A stretch of 64,000 nt of DNA from Favolaschia claudopus (GCA_037176885.1 JAWWNJ010000050.1:682001-746000); one strand, 5' to 3'. Counted from the stretch's first letter, positions 22,892-34,914 are shown. Translations and numbers: made by a program. Notes: generated from the letters alone by a model not told the origin.

Positions 22892-23631
22892 TCATATGTA
22901 CGATATTCTATACTTTATTTTCTTGTTAGCAATGAAACAGTATTTTCTTGAAGTAGTGTCTTTTCTTCGCTCTCCTACACTGTTTCCGCCGACGCACAAA
23001 TCTGTGGCGCAACTTGCAAGCAAGATGCAACGCCACATGCATTGCCGCCACCACCATTCGCGGGAGTGTTCCTCTCCAAACCCCGATCCCGAGGACAAGG
23101 AGGCACGCATTCACCGCCGCTGCCAATTGCCCGTTGTTCTGTGGCGCAAAAGAAAATCGAGGCTGCAAGAATTCCGCTTCGTTGCGAGGCAGCAAGACCT
23201 TTCTCTAGAATTCCCGCCCTGAATTAAAGTTGCCAGAGCGTGGATGAGAACAAGAACTCCCCGCAACGCCTTCCTTTGCAAGGCAAGAGGCGCTTGATCT
23301 CATTATCGCGGACCTCGTTCCCACGACACCCTCCCCCCCGAATAAGGAAATTGTTTGGCACCTGTAAACAAAGGCGATTATCAGCCCTTCGACGCGATGG
23401 CGAGCTATGGTGAGCCATTCGCATGTATTAGGGGCACTCTATCACCACACGTATTCACAATGTGCACGCTCTGCGCCAGTCGACGGGGCAGGACGAACCA
23501 GCACTTGCGCAATCCTCAGCGCCCATCGGAGCTTTCGGACTTGTTCGGATAAACGTCAGCCACGTGCAGAGTTCGGGTCCACGATCTAGAGATCAAGCGC
23601 CCCTTGTCGCGCATATAAGTATATTTATGTA

Positions 23632-24323
23632 CTCGTAGTGAGAAAAAGTCATGGACGGTCGATTCTTTGACCGATCTCCGCCGTCTTTGCCCTTTTTTTC
23701 ATGACTCCAGGTGCTGGGTGTATGTAAACTGCACCTGTAACCGAGATAAAAAATAATTGATGTTTGGCGGAAAATGGCCAAACAATCTTGTAGCTCAAAA
23801 CCTCAATTTTGTAAGTCAACGGGACTTTTTTGTTCGAATGATGGTTTGCACGGTCTTGTAGCGCCATCAAAACTGGGTGATTCTACAACTCAAATGAAGT
23901 CAAACGGTCCAGCCGTTGTTGAGATATCACGCTCTGGAGTTGGCCACTTTTGGCTGTTTTTACCATTTTTGGCTATTTTACGGCAAACTTGCAAGCACGA
24001 TATCTCAAGAATGGCTGCACCGTTTTGCTTCATCCAAGTTCTGAATCTCAATAGTTTTATTAGAGGTACACCCTGGGTGGGACACCGTGGGAGGTATTTC
24101 TGTGAAAAAAAATTCTTGCTGAGTTAGAAAAATCAATTTCGGAGTTGTCTGATTGTTTGGCTGTTTTTAGCCAAACATCAATTATATTTGATCTCGGTAA
24201 TGGTCAGTAATTTGTTGCAAGTGTAGTCTACATACACCCAGCACCTGGAATCATAGAAAGGGGTGCAAAGACAGCCGAAATCGGTCAAAGAACCGACCGT
24301 CCATGACTTTTTCTCACTACGAG
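23632..24323. mobile_element. TA-type element with long inverted arms
   Basis: Ends CTCGTAGTGAGAAAAAGTCA with the complement, TA on both sides (23630-23631, 24324-24325). Imperfect arms continue for about 120 bp (GGTGCTGGGTGTATGTA on both arms) and a second inverted similarity (CAAACATCAATTAT) lies further in. The whole 692 bp is close to one large hairpin. Confidence 0.8.
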
Positions 24324-24325
24324 TA

Positions 24326-24917
24326 CTACGTACACGTCAACCTTGTACTGATAAAAACCTTCTCGGGAAAACCTCATTGAGGGAAAACCACGAGTAAGGG
24401 AAAACCACGAGTAAGGGAAAAAGCATCAAGATTGAGCAGAAGAAATATATGTAAAAGGAAAAGGAAAATTTGAAGACATAGCGGATGGGTGGGTGGGCCA
24501 AGAAGAAACCAGGGGCTTGAGGACAGCGAGCGCAGGCAGGGAGAGACGGGCGGGGTCGACATGAGAGTCAAGAGAGAGAGACTCCGATCGTCGATCACCG
24601 CTGATCCACAAACCCTATTCTCTCGAACACTCGTGCCTCGTGGACGTGAGAATGTCAAAATCTGGTTCCTTCACTATCCATACAAGCCTACTAATAGGTG
24701 TGTTCTCCTCCAATACAGCTCAGGGATACAAGAAGATGAGATAGATGGTTGTTATGTCTTGAGGTACCGAGTCACCCGCCGCAGAGGCGCCGCACGACCG
24801 CCGCGCCAACTCGACGCGGCGAAATAATTTTGCCCGCGCAAAAGCGTCCCTCCTTGGTCCCTCCTGTGCTCAGAAACGAGAGGAAACAGCGACACCGCCA
24901 TTTTTTGTGACGACTTG
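24326..24917. other. No supported gene
   Basis: A tandem AAAACCACGAGTAAGGG motif occurs near 24385-24420. No frame is convincing. Confidence 0.35.
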
Positions 24918-25460
24918 CTACACATTGTAACGATACCAAACACGGTCGATGGTGAGACCCGGCGTGGCATCATATCCAATGATGAACCTGGCTACGCCAT
25001 TGGCACTCCCACTGAACTCAATTTCAACGGGTGAAACAACTTCGAGGGGGTTCTCTAGTTGGCCGGGGATAGTGCGTGCCTTCACATTGAGCTTGACAGA
25101 CGAGGGATTTTAATCTTTTCCAAAAAAATTCGGTTACTGCAAAGCATGACCTACGATTTCACCGACCGCGCAGCCTTCAATATCTGCCAACGGAAACATG
25201 CGCATCTGACCAGTAATCGAGAGCAACCTAGTATTGGTTCGCTTCCAAGCCATTAGGACTGGAGAAGTAATAAAGGGGAGATGAAAGAACGTACCGAAGT
25301 TGGCAGGGGCAAGAATACCGGAATCAACGTCGTTAACAAGGCGGGCGCGATGAATGTGGAGATAGTCGTCCCGGGCGTGACGAAGGTTGGCCAAGAACGC
25401 CTCCGGGTCCGCACGGTCACACGAAGGATTTGCAAGGGAGACACAAGGGAAACAACCAAT
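24918..25460 (-). CDS. Small multi-exon gene, unknown function
   Basis: Three exons on the minus strand join cleanly: one with FLANLRHARDDYLHIHRARL and LVNDVDSGILAPANF, one with LMAWKRTNTRLLSITGQMRM and FPLADIEGCAVGEI, and a last one with KARTIPGQLENPLEVVSPVE, FSGSANGVARFIIGYDATPG and the end IDRVWYRYNV. Both introns are GT-AG and keep frame. The last exon looks like a beta-rich domain. The 5' end is not fixed, since an in-frame stop upstream needs another intron. I do not recognise the family. Confidence 0.5.
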
Positions 25461-25599
25461 GCCTGCCTCGGTCGGTTACAGCCGATGCCGTTCTCGCCGC
25501 AAGGAAAACAGGAGCAGCCGGGCTGATAATTCATCATTGATGGATGTCGCTCCTCGGCGTGACCCCCCGACAAATGCAAGACTTTATATACGTTTGAAC

Positions 25600-26100
25600 G
25601 ACTATCTTCAAAAGAGTAAATAAAGTCTTGTTACGAGACTACGGCGGGACGACTCGGCTGACTCGGACTTCTTAGACCCCAGTGCGTTGGCGGCGGGGGT
25701 CGGCCTCGACCGCTTGTCGCTGCTCAGACTAACTCCGGCTCCGACTCCACCACCGTCCACCGCTATGTATCTGCTCAAGCACTCGCTTCTGGCTCTTCGC
25801 TCGCTGTTCTTGATGGCTTATTCGAGCTGCCGATTTTTCTCTTGATCACCTGTTACCCCGCCGTGCACGCCTCGGGCATGTTAAGCTCCAAAATTTGCTC
25901 TTCCAGCGTTTTGCGTTACAAATAATGTGTTTCACCCAATGCGCATCTACGTACGTAGACATTCATACCAGTAGTATTGAGTACATCGTTAGCAGTATTT
26001 TTGTCAGGACCTTCCACATATGGTAATTCATGTTTGGTACCAACTGTACTTATTCACCGACATTCTCAGAACATTGGAACAACCAAGATTGCTCATCGAG
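25600..26100. other. No supported gene; one possible element end
   Basis: AAAGTCTTGTTACGAGACTAC at about 25622-25642 resembles the ends of the element at 36796-38517 and a motif at about 55098. No partner end was found. The rest holds CTCCGACTCC-like runs and no gene. Confidence 0.35.
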
Positions 26101-26121
26101 CATCCAACTGGCAGCGGAATG

Positions 26122-27245
26122 TCAGACTCGAGCAAAACCGGTCTCGATCACAAACCAGAGTAGTTCGTTCAGATACTCTTGAATGATTTCTGTTGATCCA
26201 GCGTCTAGTTCGGAGTATGCAACCAAGTGCGGAAGATATGCTATTTATTGTCGGTAAAAGGTGAGTCCAAACTGCGTCATTTACATAGCTCGCTGAGCTC
26301 ACCAATGAGTCGGAGGAGGTGCTCCGCGCCATATATTTGGCTCATCGCCCTCTCCTTGGCTATGTCTACTCCAACTACGTACTTGCCCCGTATGCTGCGG
26401 TATTGAGGCCTTTCCGCAGGATAGAGGAGAAGTGTGGGAAGAAAGGAGTCGAAATATGTCAGTAATCCTGAGATGACTGTCGCCGGTATGGTAGAGGGCC
26501 TTGAAGTTCTACACAATTGATCATCTTCACCCCGTCGATTCATGGAATCGATGGCACTCACCCAAGGGAAGGTCTTGACTCCATCAAATGGCCAAAATTT
26601 GTTAGTAGTTTCTCCACCGTCACCGTTCTCGGAAGCGTGAACAGCTGTGGGAAGGGACGTGAAATGTCCACCGTATCAAATAAGTAGAGTAGAAAGTACG
26701 TACCTTTCCCTGGTTCAAAATTGTGTCTTCATCGTTCTTCAACTTGTACTTCAGTTGTTGGGGAAATCCAAGCTTCATAGTTGCTTGCTTAATGACGACA
26801 TTGAACTGCACTCCCCTTCAGAACAGTCCACACCCAAATTTCGATAAAACACCTACCGCTAAGGCCGGGTATCTCATTTGTCTCTCCAACATTCCTCGTT
26901 CCCAATTCAAGCTACTAGCCTCAACAAGGGCTACCGACATATTTGACGGTCTCTCGCGAATCCTGCCCCCACTGCTGTTATCACAGTCCCGCAGACTACT
27001 CTCCGGAACCCACTCATTCCATCTTGCCAGTATTCAGATGCCAGTATGTTACATAATAGGAAAATGTTTACTGACGTGCGATCCAGGCCACAGTAAGAGA
27101 CGAGGTAGTGGCGGCCACCTATCGCAGTCAGTACATTTCGCTGGCTGATTTCCAGGTCCTGCATCTTCAGGATATGAGCTGGGCGATACTGCGCCCCGTG
27201 ACATGGACAAACTACGAGCATCCCTGGAGCATATGTGAGCGACAT
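26122..27245 (-). CDS. EAF3: Eaf3/MRG15-type chromatin protein (chromo-barrel plus MRG domain)
   Basis: The start at 27245 gives MSLTYAPGMLVVCPCHGAQY, then GRHYLVSYCGLDR joined by an intron to WNEWVPESSLRDCDNSSG, the chromo-barrel that reads methylated histone tails. A short linker is followed by the MRG domain: LFTLPRTVTVEKLLTNFG, TVISGLLTYFDSFLPTLLL, YPAERPQYRSIRGKYVVG, MSQIYGAEHLLRLI and LPHLVAYSELDAGSTEII, then EYLNELLWFVIETGFARV. At least five introns fit GT-AG and hold the frame. The family acts in NuA4 acetyltransferase and Rpd3S deacetylase complexes. The C-terminus stops about 15-20 residues earlier than usual. The linker is short. Divergence from usual MRG sequence is high, so it may be a fast-evolving paralog. 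Confidence 0.8.
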
Positions 27246-28180
27246 GGAGTAAAGCAAAAGTGAAGATGCAATGTCGGTATTTTCCTCTCACCAGCAGTTA
27301 TGTACACTCCATTCATTCCAAGAATCTTCTCTTGAAGCGATGTCACCAACTTGATGGGAGTCTGGTGTCCGATAAAAAGTGGAGCATGTAGAAAGGTAGT
27401 CCAAGGACGTCATATGAGCACGAGTTGGAGAGACTCAGGACACCAGAAATCCAGTTGACTTTAACTTGCTCTGGACTTGGTCAGCTTGTCTCGAAAATAA
27501 AATATTGTGATCAGATCGACGGTTGATTGACAGCGGAATTAAAACATTTACACACCATATGATCGCCGTGAAAATCTACATCATTTCTATCAATATTGAC
27601 GATCTCGCCGAAAATAGAAAAGTCATGTGATGCTCGTCGAGGGTGCCTTAGAAGTTCGAGGCTTGTGGAGCCTGGACCACCTATGCGGATGCCGTATCGA
27701 GACTCTCACCAGGAAGCGTTTGGTATTAGCCACCATTTGTACATGTCATGGTGGCTACCTTGAACCGTAGGCTAAAAAAAAACCATTGCACACGAGGAGC
27801 CACCGAAAGCCACCGGTGGCTACCGCAAAGTCTCTAATTTAGCGAGGGTCACAGGGTGGATGGTGGAGGAAAATTTTATTCTCGGACCATTCCAGCCACT
27901 TTCATCGGCTATATGGCAACGGCGCCGGCAACTGCATCTTGGTTGATGGAAAGCAGTTTCGGAACGTCGAGTTTGACGAAGGCGTGCCTAATGATGAGCG
28001 GCAATGTAAGGGGATTTTGATCGCATCAGCGTAACCTTTGGTAGGGTTCCATGGCCATTTCTGAGCGATTGTATGAGAAAAGTGTTCAGAATAGCATTTT
28101 ATAAGTACTGTAACACGCGCCGAAGTTATTGGGCTTTCTGTGCTGATTCTCTACAACAATTTCTTGCTCTGTTTTAGTAC
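27246..28180. other. Mostly unassigned; MITE fragment at 27728-27835
   Basis: The only recognisable feature is the right portion of the AGAGACTTTGCGG MITE family (full copy at 39801-39997), ending at 27835 and followed by AAT. Its left end is missing. The rest shows no gene. Confidence 0.5.
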
Positions 28181-28583
28181 CCTCATAGAAGGACGACGAT
28201 AGCCCAGGAAACTCGGAGCACAAAGTCATGAGATATTAAACCTATTTTTGAGGTACTCACCCACCCAGGAAATTTGGGGTTTGGAAAGACCGCCATCACG
28301 ACCGCCATCAAGACCGGCGGCAAGTCGGCGGGATGTGATGCCATCAACAACTCGTCAAACGCATCATTCCCCATCCTTCCACCATGACCTCTCCTACGCC
28401 TACATTGAGCTCGTCTTTTCTTTCGGAAAAATACATGTACACCCTGTGTTGCTCTGATAAAAGCATGGACAGACCAAGGCTGCACATGATGACATCAGCA
28501 CGGCACTTGGCTGATGATATTTAGCTGCATAACTTAGCCTATCTTGTTTTAAAGAAACAGAGGTGATAAATGTGAGTATCATA

Positions 28584-28770
28584 AGGGGTGCTCAATTCTC
28601 AGCTCGTCAGCTCGTCTCGTCCACAAAATAATTAATTCGGTGATGGATTGATCAAGATATGACGCGAAGTGGAGCGACAGGCGGAGTGAGACCAGCGTCT
28701 CATCAGCTCATCAGGGAAGTAATTAATTTCTGGACGAGACGAGCTGACGAGCTAAGAATTGAGCACCCCT
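28584..28770. mobile_element. Small MITE, AGGGGTGCTCAATTC ends (second copy)
   Basis: A 187-bp palindromic element matching 19854-20039, with ATA directly on both sides. The arms are near-perfect for about 38 bp. Confidence 0.75.
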
Positions 28771-29512
28771 ATATTCAGGCACTGTCACTCCGTATTGTGT
28801 TGAAAGGCGTTGAGGAACGACATTATTGAGACATCGAAAAGGGAGGAAAAGGGATGTGTCGCATTGTTTACATCTGTATGATATCGCCCGGCATTCAAGC
28901 CGATGATGCGGCACCCCTGATCTACCTTATGTCATGGACCGCCGATCGGGTCGCCGTCCTCGATCTCCCCGGTCTTTCCATTTCCCAAACGGACTCCACC
29001 CACCTGAAATCCTGGTGACTGTGTTCCAAAAAAGGCAAACACTGCCAAATTAATGGTGATTCGAAGATTAATTTATTCACCCACTGTGTGATAGCTTACC
29101 GTAAGTTTATACCCCTGCAATTGATAATCCTCACAATCCTAGCAAAGGAAATCAGTTAAGGAACTTCCATAACCTACCCAGAGCAAATATCCTCTAAGAC
29201 CACGCCCATGAGTTAACGACGCGCCGCCTCCTATCCAACTCCATATCAGAATCGTGAAAGTATTAATATTCACCATCGCGCAGCACTCACCTAGACACGT
29301 TTTTGGTGAATCTATGACATATCTCAGAATCATATTCGTCGCTCGATGCGACGGCACTTAGCTGTAACCAAACCACATATTGTTCACGAAATCTAAGTGT
29401 CAAGTGGGAGTGAGGTCAGCGTTTGAATGGTGCGCGTCGTCCCGTTGTTTCGCAATATCTGAGTGGGGGCGGAATCAGCGAGGTTCTCTTACAGACGGCA
29501 ATGTACCTTTTA
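28771..29512. other. No supported gene
   Basis: Short frames only. Nothing that I can name. Confidence 0.35.
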
Positions 29513-30303
29513 TTATGAGCCGTCTTGAGAGTTACCCCAGAAGTCACTCAATAAATCAGTGCTGATAAATGTACGGCGAAGCGACTCACCGTGCACGTCG
29601 ATTTTGCTCGTTCTACTAGATTGGATGCTGACTTGCTGAATTTTAGTCGGAGCGGCGGGTTTGATGGCGCGAGGCGGGGACTTAGGTGCTGTCCGGGCAG
29701 AAGACGGCGGGGTCGGGATAGTTGGTGGCGGCAGGAGACGAAGGTGGTGATGGCGAGAGAAGCGCGGGGGATTGAGGTCGCGTGGGAAACGGCGTTGAGA
29801 GAGCGGCGAAGAGGGAGGAGAATCGGGGGAAGGGAGTAGCGGGAGCACCGTGTCGAGGGCTTGAGGGGCAGGATCGGTGGAGGTATCGGAAACGAGCGAA
29901 TGACGGCGGTGTGGAGCTGATAGAAGGCGGAGTGTTGGCGAGGAAGGCAGCGGCGTCGAAGCCTGATTGACGGCATGCTGTCAAGTTCCCTTGGGGACGA
30001 TGGCGGCGGGCGGTGGTAGCGAATAGGAGTTGGGTGGGATTGCGAGGTAGGCGGTAGTTGGGCTGAGGAACGGCGGCGAGGTAGACGTAGCGTAGAGTAG
30101 ACACAGGGAACGTGGGGGAAAGTGGCGGCGGGGCGTCGGGTCGTCATAGAGAGAGGGAGGTAAGGGTCAGGCTTCCGTGAGCAGACGTGGACCGAGCGCA
30201 TCTTGACGGCCCTCGAGTGTGGCGTTCGTTGTCGTGCTGAAGTTGACGTGTCGGTATGAGGGTTGCCTGTTTTTTCCTGGTGTTTTCTGGGTGGCGGAAG
30301 CAA
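29513..30303 (-). CDS. Possible Pro/Ser-rich protein, doubtful
   Basis: Three overlapping minus-strand frames stay open because the sequence is rich in CCN and TCN codons. The frame ending at 29513 (LLPSPDSPPSSPLSQRRFPR, then TSKIDVHGESLRRTFISTDL) looks most like natural protein, with a disordered Pro/Ser-rich region. No domain is visible. The openness may simply reflect base composition. Confidence 0.25.
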
Positions 30304-30347
30304 AACTCAGATTCGGGTGGAGCTGGTGACGGTAAGCAAAACAAAGG

Positions 30348-30781
30348 TAGTGTTGCCGGAAGCTGGAGCTAGCTCCAAGCTGAGTTCAACTCCAACTCGA
30401 CCCCTTCCCAAAAGCGGCACCTTGGCACCTCGAGGTGATGCCAGCTCGCCTCGACTCCACCCTCGTCACCCAAAGCGGACGACGTGACATTTCCGGTGGT
30501 GTAACTGAGTGACATCACACTCCCTCCCCAGTTTCTGTATTGGCCGTTTCTTGGCCGTTTTCGACGTATAAAAAGCAGTTTGAGCTTGAAGAGAGCTCAG
30601 GAAAACCTTCCACATTAAAATTTGGTCCATTCTCCCCTAAAATTTTGCCCTTCGGGTGGAAAGATGAACCCTGGGACACTAGATTCCCATATCCGGTATC
30701 AGCTCTGAGCCAGCTCCGGTCAACTCGAGCTGACAGCGAGCTGATGGGCAATCAACTCGAGTTCAGCTCCCGGCAACACTA
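30348..30781. mobile_element. Non-autonomous hAT element, TAGTGTTGCCGG ends
   Basis: A 434-bp element with 12-bp perfect inverted ends and the 8-bp duplication AACAAAGG (30340-30347, 30782-30789). Removing the element and one duplication restores exactly the sequence of the intact host MITE at about 53870-53880. AGCTCCAGCTC and CAACTCGAGCTG subterminal repeats lie near both ends. The ends resemble those of the 6.9-kb hAT at 12531 (TAATGTTGCCG). Confidence 0.85.
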
Positions 30782-30833
30782 AACAAAGGTAAGCACAAAC
30801 GAATGAGCACCACTCGATCAAAACCCGTATATT

Positions 30834-31824
30834 AGAGAGTTTGCGGTGAGCCGCCAGAAGCCACCTGGCGGCTCTAACGGCATGCGGATTGGAGCGGCTA
30901 CGTCATGTGGCGGCTCGTTCAGCGGCTCGTCGCGCGCGGTCCTTAGCGGTTGGGTAGTGGTTGTGTACCTTGCATACTTAACTATACCTTCAGCCAATGA
31001 GAGTTCGTTGTCCAAACGTGCATAATTGTTTTGAATTGAAGCAATTTCCAGCATCAACCGAAGTCTTCGGCTCGAATGCGCGATAGCGTCGGATTTTCGG
31101 GTCCAATTTTCTTCGTGTGTGTATGGTTGCGGCCAAAACTTCATGACCAGTCGCAATTTTGCTCAAAATCCTTCGGGATTCGAGATTTAGCCGGAACTAG
31201 GGTATGGTTTATAGGTGAAATTTTTATTTCAGAGGAATCGGAGGTACTCCTAACCTAGGGTCACAAAACGCGAAATTTAAACAGCGAAAAACCAAAATTG
31301 TGTGTACTAAACTCACGAATTTGAGGCAGCTAATCAAGTTTTTCTCTGCCATTCTGCCTCTGCAATCTTGAACCCCTTCTTCCGGACCCCACAGTGAAAG
31401 TGAAATCTCTTAATCAAGAAATCGGGAATGACCAGACGACATTGATGCTGCTGCAAAGCCACCGGTCCGAGTGATCCGCAATCAAAAGCGCGAAATTGCC
31501 GTGCAAAACATGGAAAAACCGATTTTTCGAAGTTTTGCTCCAGTACGTTTGTAGATTACCTTCTTTGCTATAATCCCAGGATGTCTCAATGAAAACTGAC
31601 GTGACAGTATCAATTACCAAATTGGGACTGCGACTTGTCACGAAGTTCGGTCCGCAACCATATGGCTCAAGATATAAATGACTAAGTACTAAGAATAGAC
31701 TCGCAAAACCAAATTTGAACCAGTCTTACCAGCCGCCAAACGAGCCGCCAGACAGCATAGCCGCTCCAATCCGCATGCCATTAGAGCCGCCAGGTGGCTT
31801 CTGGCGGCTCACCGCAAACTCTAT
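30834..31824. mobile_element. Element with AGAGAGTTTGCGG ends and ATT duplication
   Basis: Arms of about 65 bp (GTTTGCGGTGAGCCGCCAGA and onward) in inverted orientation. Flanks are ATT (30831-30833, 31825-31827). The host MITE's empty site, seen at 54160-54170, supports a 3-bp ATT duplication and not TA. A TA-type MITE (31124-31660) is inserted inside. Confidence 0.8.
31124..31660. mobile_element. TA-type MITE, TGGTTGCGG ends (copy 2 of 3)
   Basis: A 537-bp copy in the same orientation as 3166-3701, with TA on both sides (31122-31123, 31661-31662). It is the innermost layer of this nest. Confidence 0.85.
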
Positions 31825-32057
31825 ATTGTTTCCAAAACGGCTGTAGCGTATGTCGATGTGGAGTCATATTTCTTACCTGAATACTGCCATTATGGATGGG
31901 AAAATCCTTTTCTATTCCACGCATTTCTCGTGACCGATATTCCATGTCCTCTGCACTTGGAACAATGCTTGCAGCTGCGGACCGAGCGGAATCGTGTAGA
32001 ACGATCGGACGGGGTTGGATTTATCATCCCGGCGAGTATGGCATATCTTGCAAGCTT

Positions 32058-32320
32058 CTAGATCTTTGTGGGGGCCGGTGTTGGGCCGGTGAATGCCATG
32101 CAGGAGTTAGCGCACATGTCATGAACGATGGGCACGACACCGCTCATCTCCGCCACCTTCTTTTTGATTTGATGTAGTGTGAGAATGGGATCATCGGGAT
32201 GGCGTCGTAGAATGGCATCGCGGACCTCATTATACGTCTTCTCCGACGCATTGGAAGTTGCAAGAAAGAGATCAAGAGAGAGGCGGAGGTTGGGGTCAGA
32301 CACATCTAGTCGTTCCTGGC
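32058..32320 (-). pseudogene. N-terminal fragment of a giant agaric transposon protein
   Basis: The minus strand reads LRLSLDLFLATSNASEKTYN, AILRRHPDDPILTLHQIKKK and PIVHDMCANSCMAFTGP, a block I associate with the N-terminal part of the family whose C-terminus lies at 20058-21935. The cysteine cluster after the AFTGP block is missing and both ends stop abruptly. A relic. Confidence 0.55.
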
Positions 32321-32856
32321 TCTAAATGTCGCCGATCAAGACCTCCGCCCGTCACATTGTGCACCTAGGCGGTCTAATCGAGTCGGCCCCCCATACTGAG
32401 CGTGGTGTCACGGCCTCCATACCCCTTATCTCCCCCTTCGAAAAAATGGTTTTTCGACTGTTCCGCGTGCGCAATGGAAGGAAGGGGAAAATGTGAAAGA
32501 CTGTGTGAAGTCGGCGATAGATGATGCGCGATGGGGTGAATGAAAGTGAATTGCGCGCATGGGCGCGTGAGACGCGAGTGTCAGTGTGCGGCAGCTGAGG
32601 TGAGACGTTAATGAAAGGAGCCAGGTACTGGCGTTGATTCGACTAGCGGTCTCGGGAATACATGACGCACTATGTAAATAGGATGTGCACGGACCATGTG
32701 TAGGTAAGGGTGATTACGAAGTGACCCTTACATAAGGTAGCCGCCATCCGGCAACCCCGCCATTCCAAGGGTGATGGCAAATCGGTCGCCAGACCGATCA
32801 AAACCGATGGCCCCGGCCAGTAAAACCCTCGGCAATTTGAGGCTATTTGCGGCCAA
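32321..32856. other. No supported gene
   Basis: Unassigned sequence between two repeats. No frame or splice pattern of interest. Confidence 0.35.
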
Positions 32857-33529
32857 GGGCCTGATCGGGCCCGCGGTCTAAATTAGCGTACGGTATGGTA
32901 GGTAATAATCTCGGCTCCAGATCTTTTCGGGCTGATGGCCGGGGCACTGTGATCATAAGATCACAGTGCACCATCACCCCTCTACACTCACCCGCGATCA
33001 AATTTTTTCAATCAATCTGCCTCGCTGACATCTCCACATCTCAACATTCCCTTTTACGGTGAATGCGCGAGCGCAGCGAGCGGTGCGGGTGGTGCTCTAT
33101 AACTTCTGGGAACGAGACTAGGTAGGTAAGGACGTCACATCAGTCACCATAACGCAACACCGTTGCTATCGTGAGCTGGCAACATCAAGTCATCGTCGGC
33201 GCTGTCTGCTCCCCGCCCTCGACGACGAGGACCTTATTTTAGCCTCATTTTTTACTTCTTTGCCGGCGCGCGTGAATAGATAAGAATATATGTATTTGCT
33301 TTGAGTTCTTGCCCAAGAAAACTCTTTTTCCCCAATTCACGGAGAGAGATAGAGCAAAGTGCGGGAGGGGCGGGATGAAGGGCGGGATGGTCTTGACTCT
33401 GCCCACATTGAGTGTTGATGACTGCCATTGTCACGGCGTGATTTTGGGTTAACGGCCGAAATGGCCGAGTCACCGGACGGCTGAAATTTGGCTGAGCCGT
33501 CTATTTAGACCGCGGGCCCGATCAGGCCC
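32857..33529. mobile_element. Inverted-repeat element, GGGCCTGATCGGGCCCGCGG ends
   Basis: 27-bp perfect inverted ends. The flanks are CAA and TAA, compatible with a mutated 3-bp TAA duplication as in PIF/Harbinger, but not proven. Inside is a GCGCGAGCGCAGCGAGCG block similar to the GC-rich repeats at 45092 and 56882. Confidence 0.6.
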
Positions 33530-34429
33530 TAAAGGCTCATTCATCATGCCTGTGGCTGGCTATGTCTCGGCTAGACATAGCCAAATGATCCTAGGTGATC
33601 CTGACACTTCCGGTTGATCCCTCCTGTCGAACTCGGCATTTACCGCTCAATCCAGAACTTCGTAAATTCTGTTGAAATTCTGTCGCATGCTTGGATTAGA
33701 GATTGAAATAATACTGCCACTTCAGTAGGCACTCAGAGTTTAAGTTTAAGGAAATATTGACACAAAAAGAGGTTTACAAATTGGGCTGGAAGCTGAAAAC
33801 TCAAACCAGACTCCGAGCCTCCACTTGAAGATTTCACGTTGATTTCACGTCGATTGAATGCACTGCAGAATTGACTGCATCAGAACAATGTTTGAAAGGA
33901 ATAGGATCCTCAACTGAATATCTCTGCCTTGTTTTCAGGTGCTCAAATCAATCTCGCGCACTTCAAATTAAAGAATGTGCAACTGCTGCACGTGAAAGTG
34001 TTGAATTGTCATTGTTCAACTTGAGTTGGGCATGAGAAATAGTGGAAATAGGAATGGATAAGTTTATATATGGCTGCGCGCAATGGATGGATGTCGGGAC
34101 GCAAATTTTGAGTGTTGAACCGGCCGCGCAGCGCCAAAAAAATATATTAAAGAGCAGAATTTAGTATGGGAAGGTCACAGTGCTTTATGTTGTAGAAGCT
34201 GTAAAAGAGGACCGGGGAAAGAATCTAAGTTAGGCTCAGAAACAGCTGAGAAACGGCGAGAGTTGCAGATTAAGCGCCCCTTTAGCGCTCAAGGCCGAGG
34301 CGCCGTGTTACGGAAGCTTACGAATCTTGAATTCGATTCGCTGGGCCTACAGTTGCGGCGAAATTATATGGTAATAGGGCTAGCGTGGATAATAATATCC
34401 AAATACAAGTGACAAGCCTCCGGTGAAGA
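33530..34429. other. No supported gene; hairpin and repeat ends
   Basis: TGGCTATGTCT and AGACATAGCCA form an 11-bp hairpin near 33558. AAGGCTCATT near 33532 also occurs at about 42898. A lone CAGTTGCGGCGAAATT at about 34349 looks like one end of the 17976 MITE family. Confidence 0.4.
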
Positions 34430-34795
34430 GGTGTGGTGAAAAAAAAAAAATCACCAAGGAACACTCCTTCCCCACAAGTAAGAAGACGGCGATTAACTTC
34501 TGGAATGTTCGACTCCAAGTTTACGCTGCGTGATCGGTAATTGCAGCAATTGACTCGCCTTCGAGAAACGGTTGAAATTTGATGAGTGCTTCTTTGAGCG
34601 CAAGGGCTTCGCGCTCCGTCGGAGAATAGTTGCGTTCCGGAGATTTGATGACACGCGACCAGTAGCAAATGACGCGTTCAATAGCGCGTTTGTGAGAACC
34701 TGCTTACTGAGTTCGAACGCTTCTCGATGTAGGTCGTTCCATTCCCATTTGACACCCTTCTTCAGAAGCACAAAAAGCGGTTGACAAATCCAAGC
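34430..34795 (-). pseudogene. Ty3/Gypsy reverse transcriptase-RNase H relic
   Basis: The minus strand reads PLFVLLKKGVKWEWNDLHRE, AFELSKQVLTNA, then, after an internal deletion, RVICYWSRVIKSPERNYSPT, EREALALKEALIKFQPFLEG and IAAITDHAA followed by a stop and TWSRTFQ. These are the RT thumb/connection and RNase H region of agaric Ty3/Gypsy elements. The stop, the deletion and frame changes make it a dead copy. Confidence 0.75.
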
Positions 34796-34914
34796 TAGAC
34801 CGGTGACCGTCTGTCTATGGAGGCAAGCCTGTCGATAGACAGACCGGTCGATCTGAGTTTGAAATCCGTTGTCAATCCAACTTACCAAAAAAGGTTATTC
34901 ATTACAGTGAGTGA

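Larger units (their letters stand above)
30262..31843. mobile_element. TA-type MITE (CAGCCGTTTTGG family) broken up by nested insertions
   Basis: Pieces match, in reverse orientation, the intact copy at 53811-54188. The right end is intact (CCAAAACGGCTG then TA at 31844-31845). The left end is lost near 30262. Two elements are inserted inside it (30348-30781 and 30834-31824). Confidence 0.75.

Noticed and set aside
23014..23227. Overlapping small plus-strand frames with His/Pro-rich reading
   Set aside because: Three frames are open at once and none resembles a known protein.
29591..29839. Arg/Gly-rich plus-strand frame
   Set aside because: All frames here stay open because of base composition, so it gives no independent evidence.
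32857..33529. Firm PIF/Harbinger call
   Set aside because: The flanks CAA and TAA are not identical, and no transposase is present.
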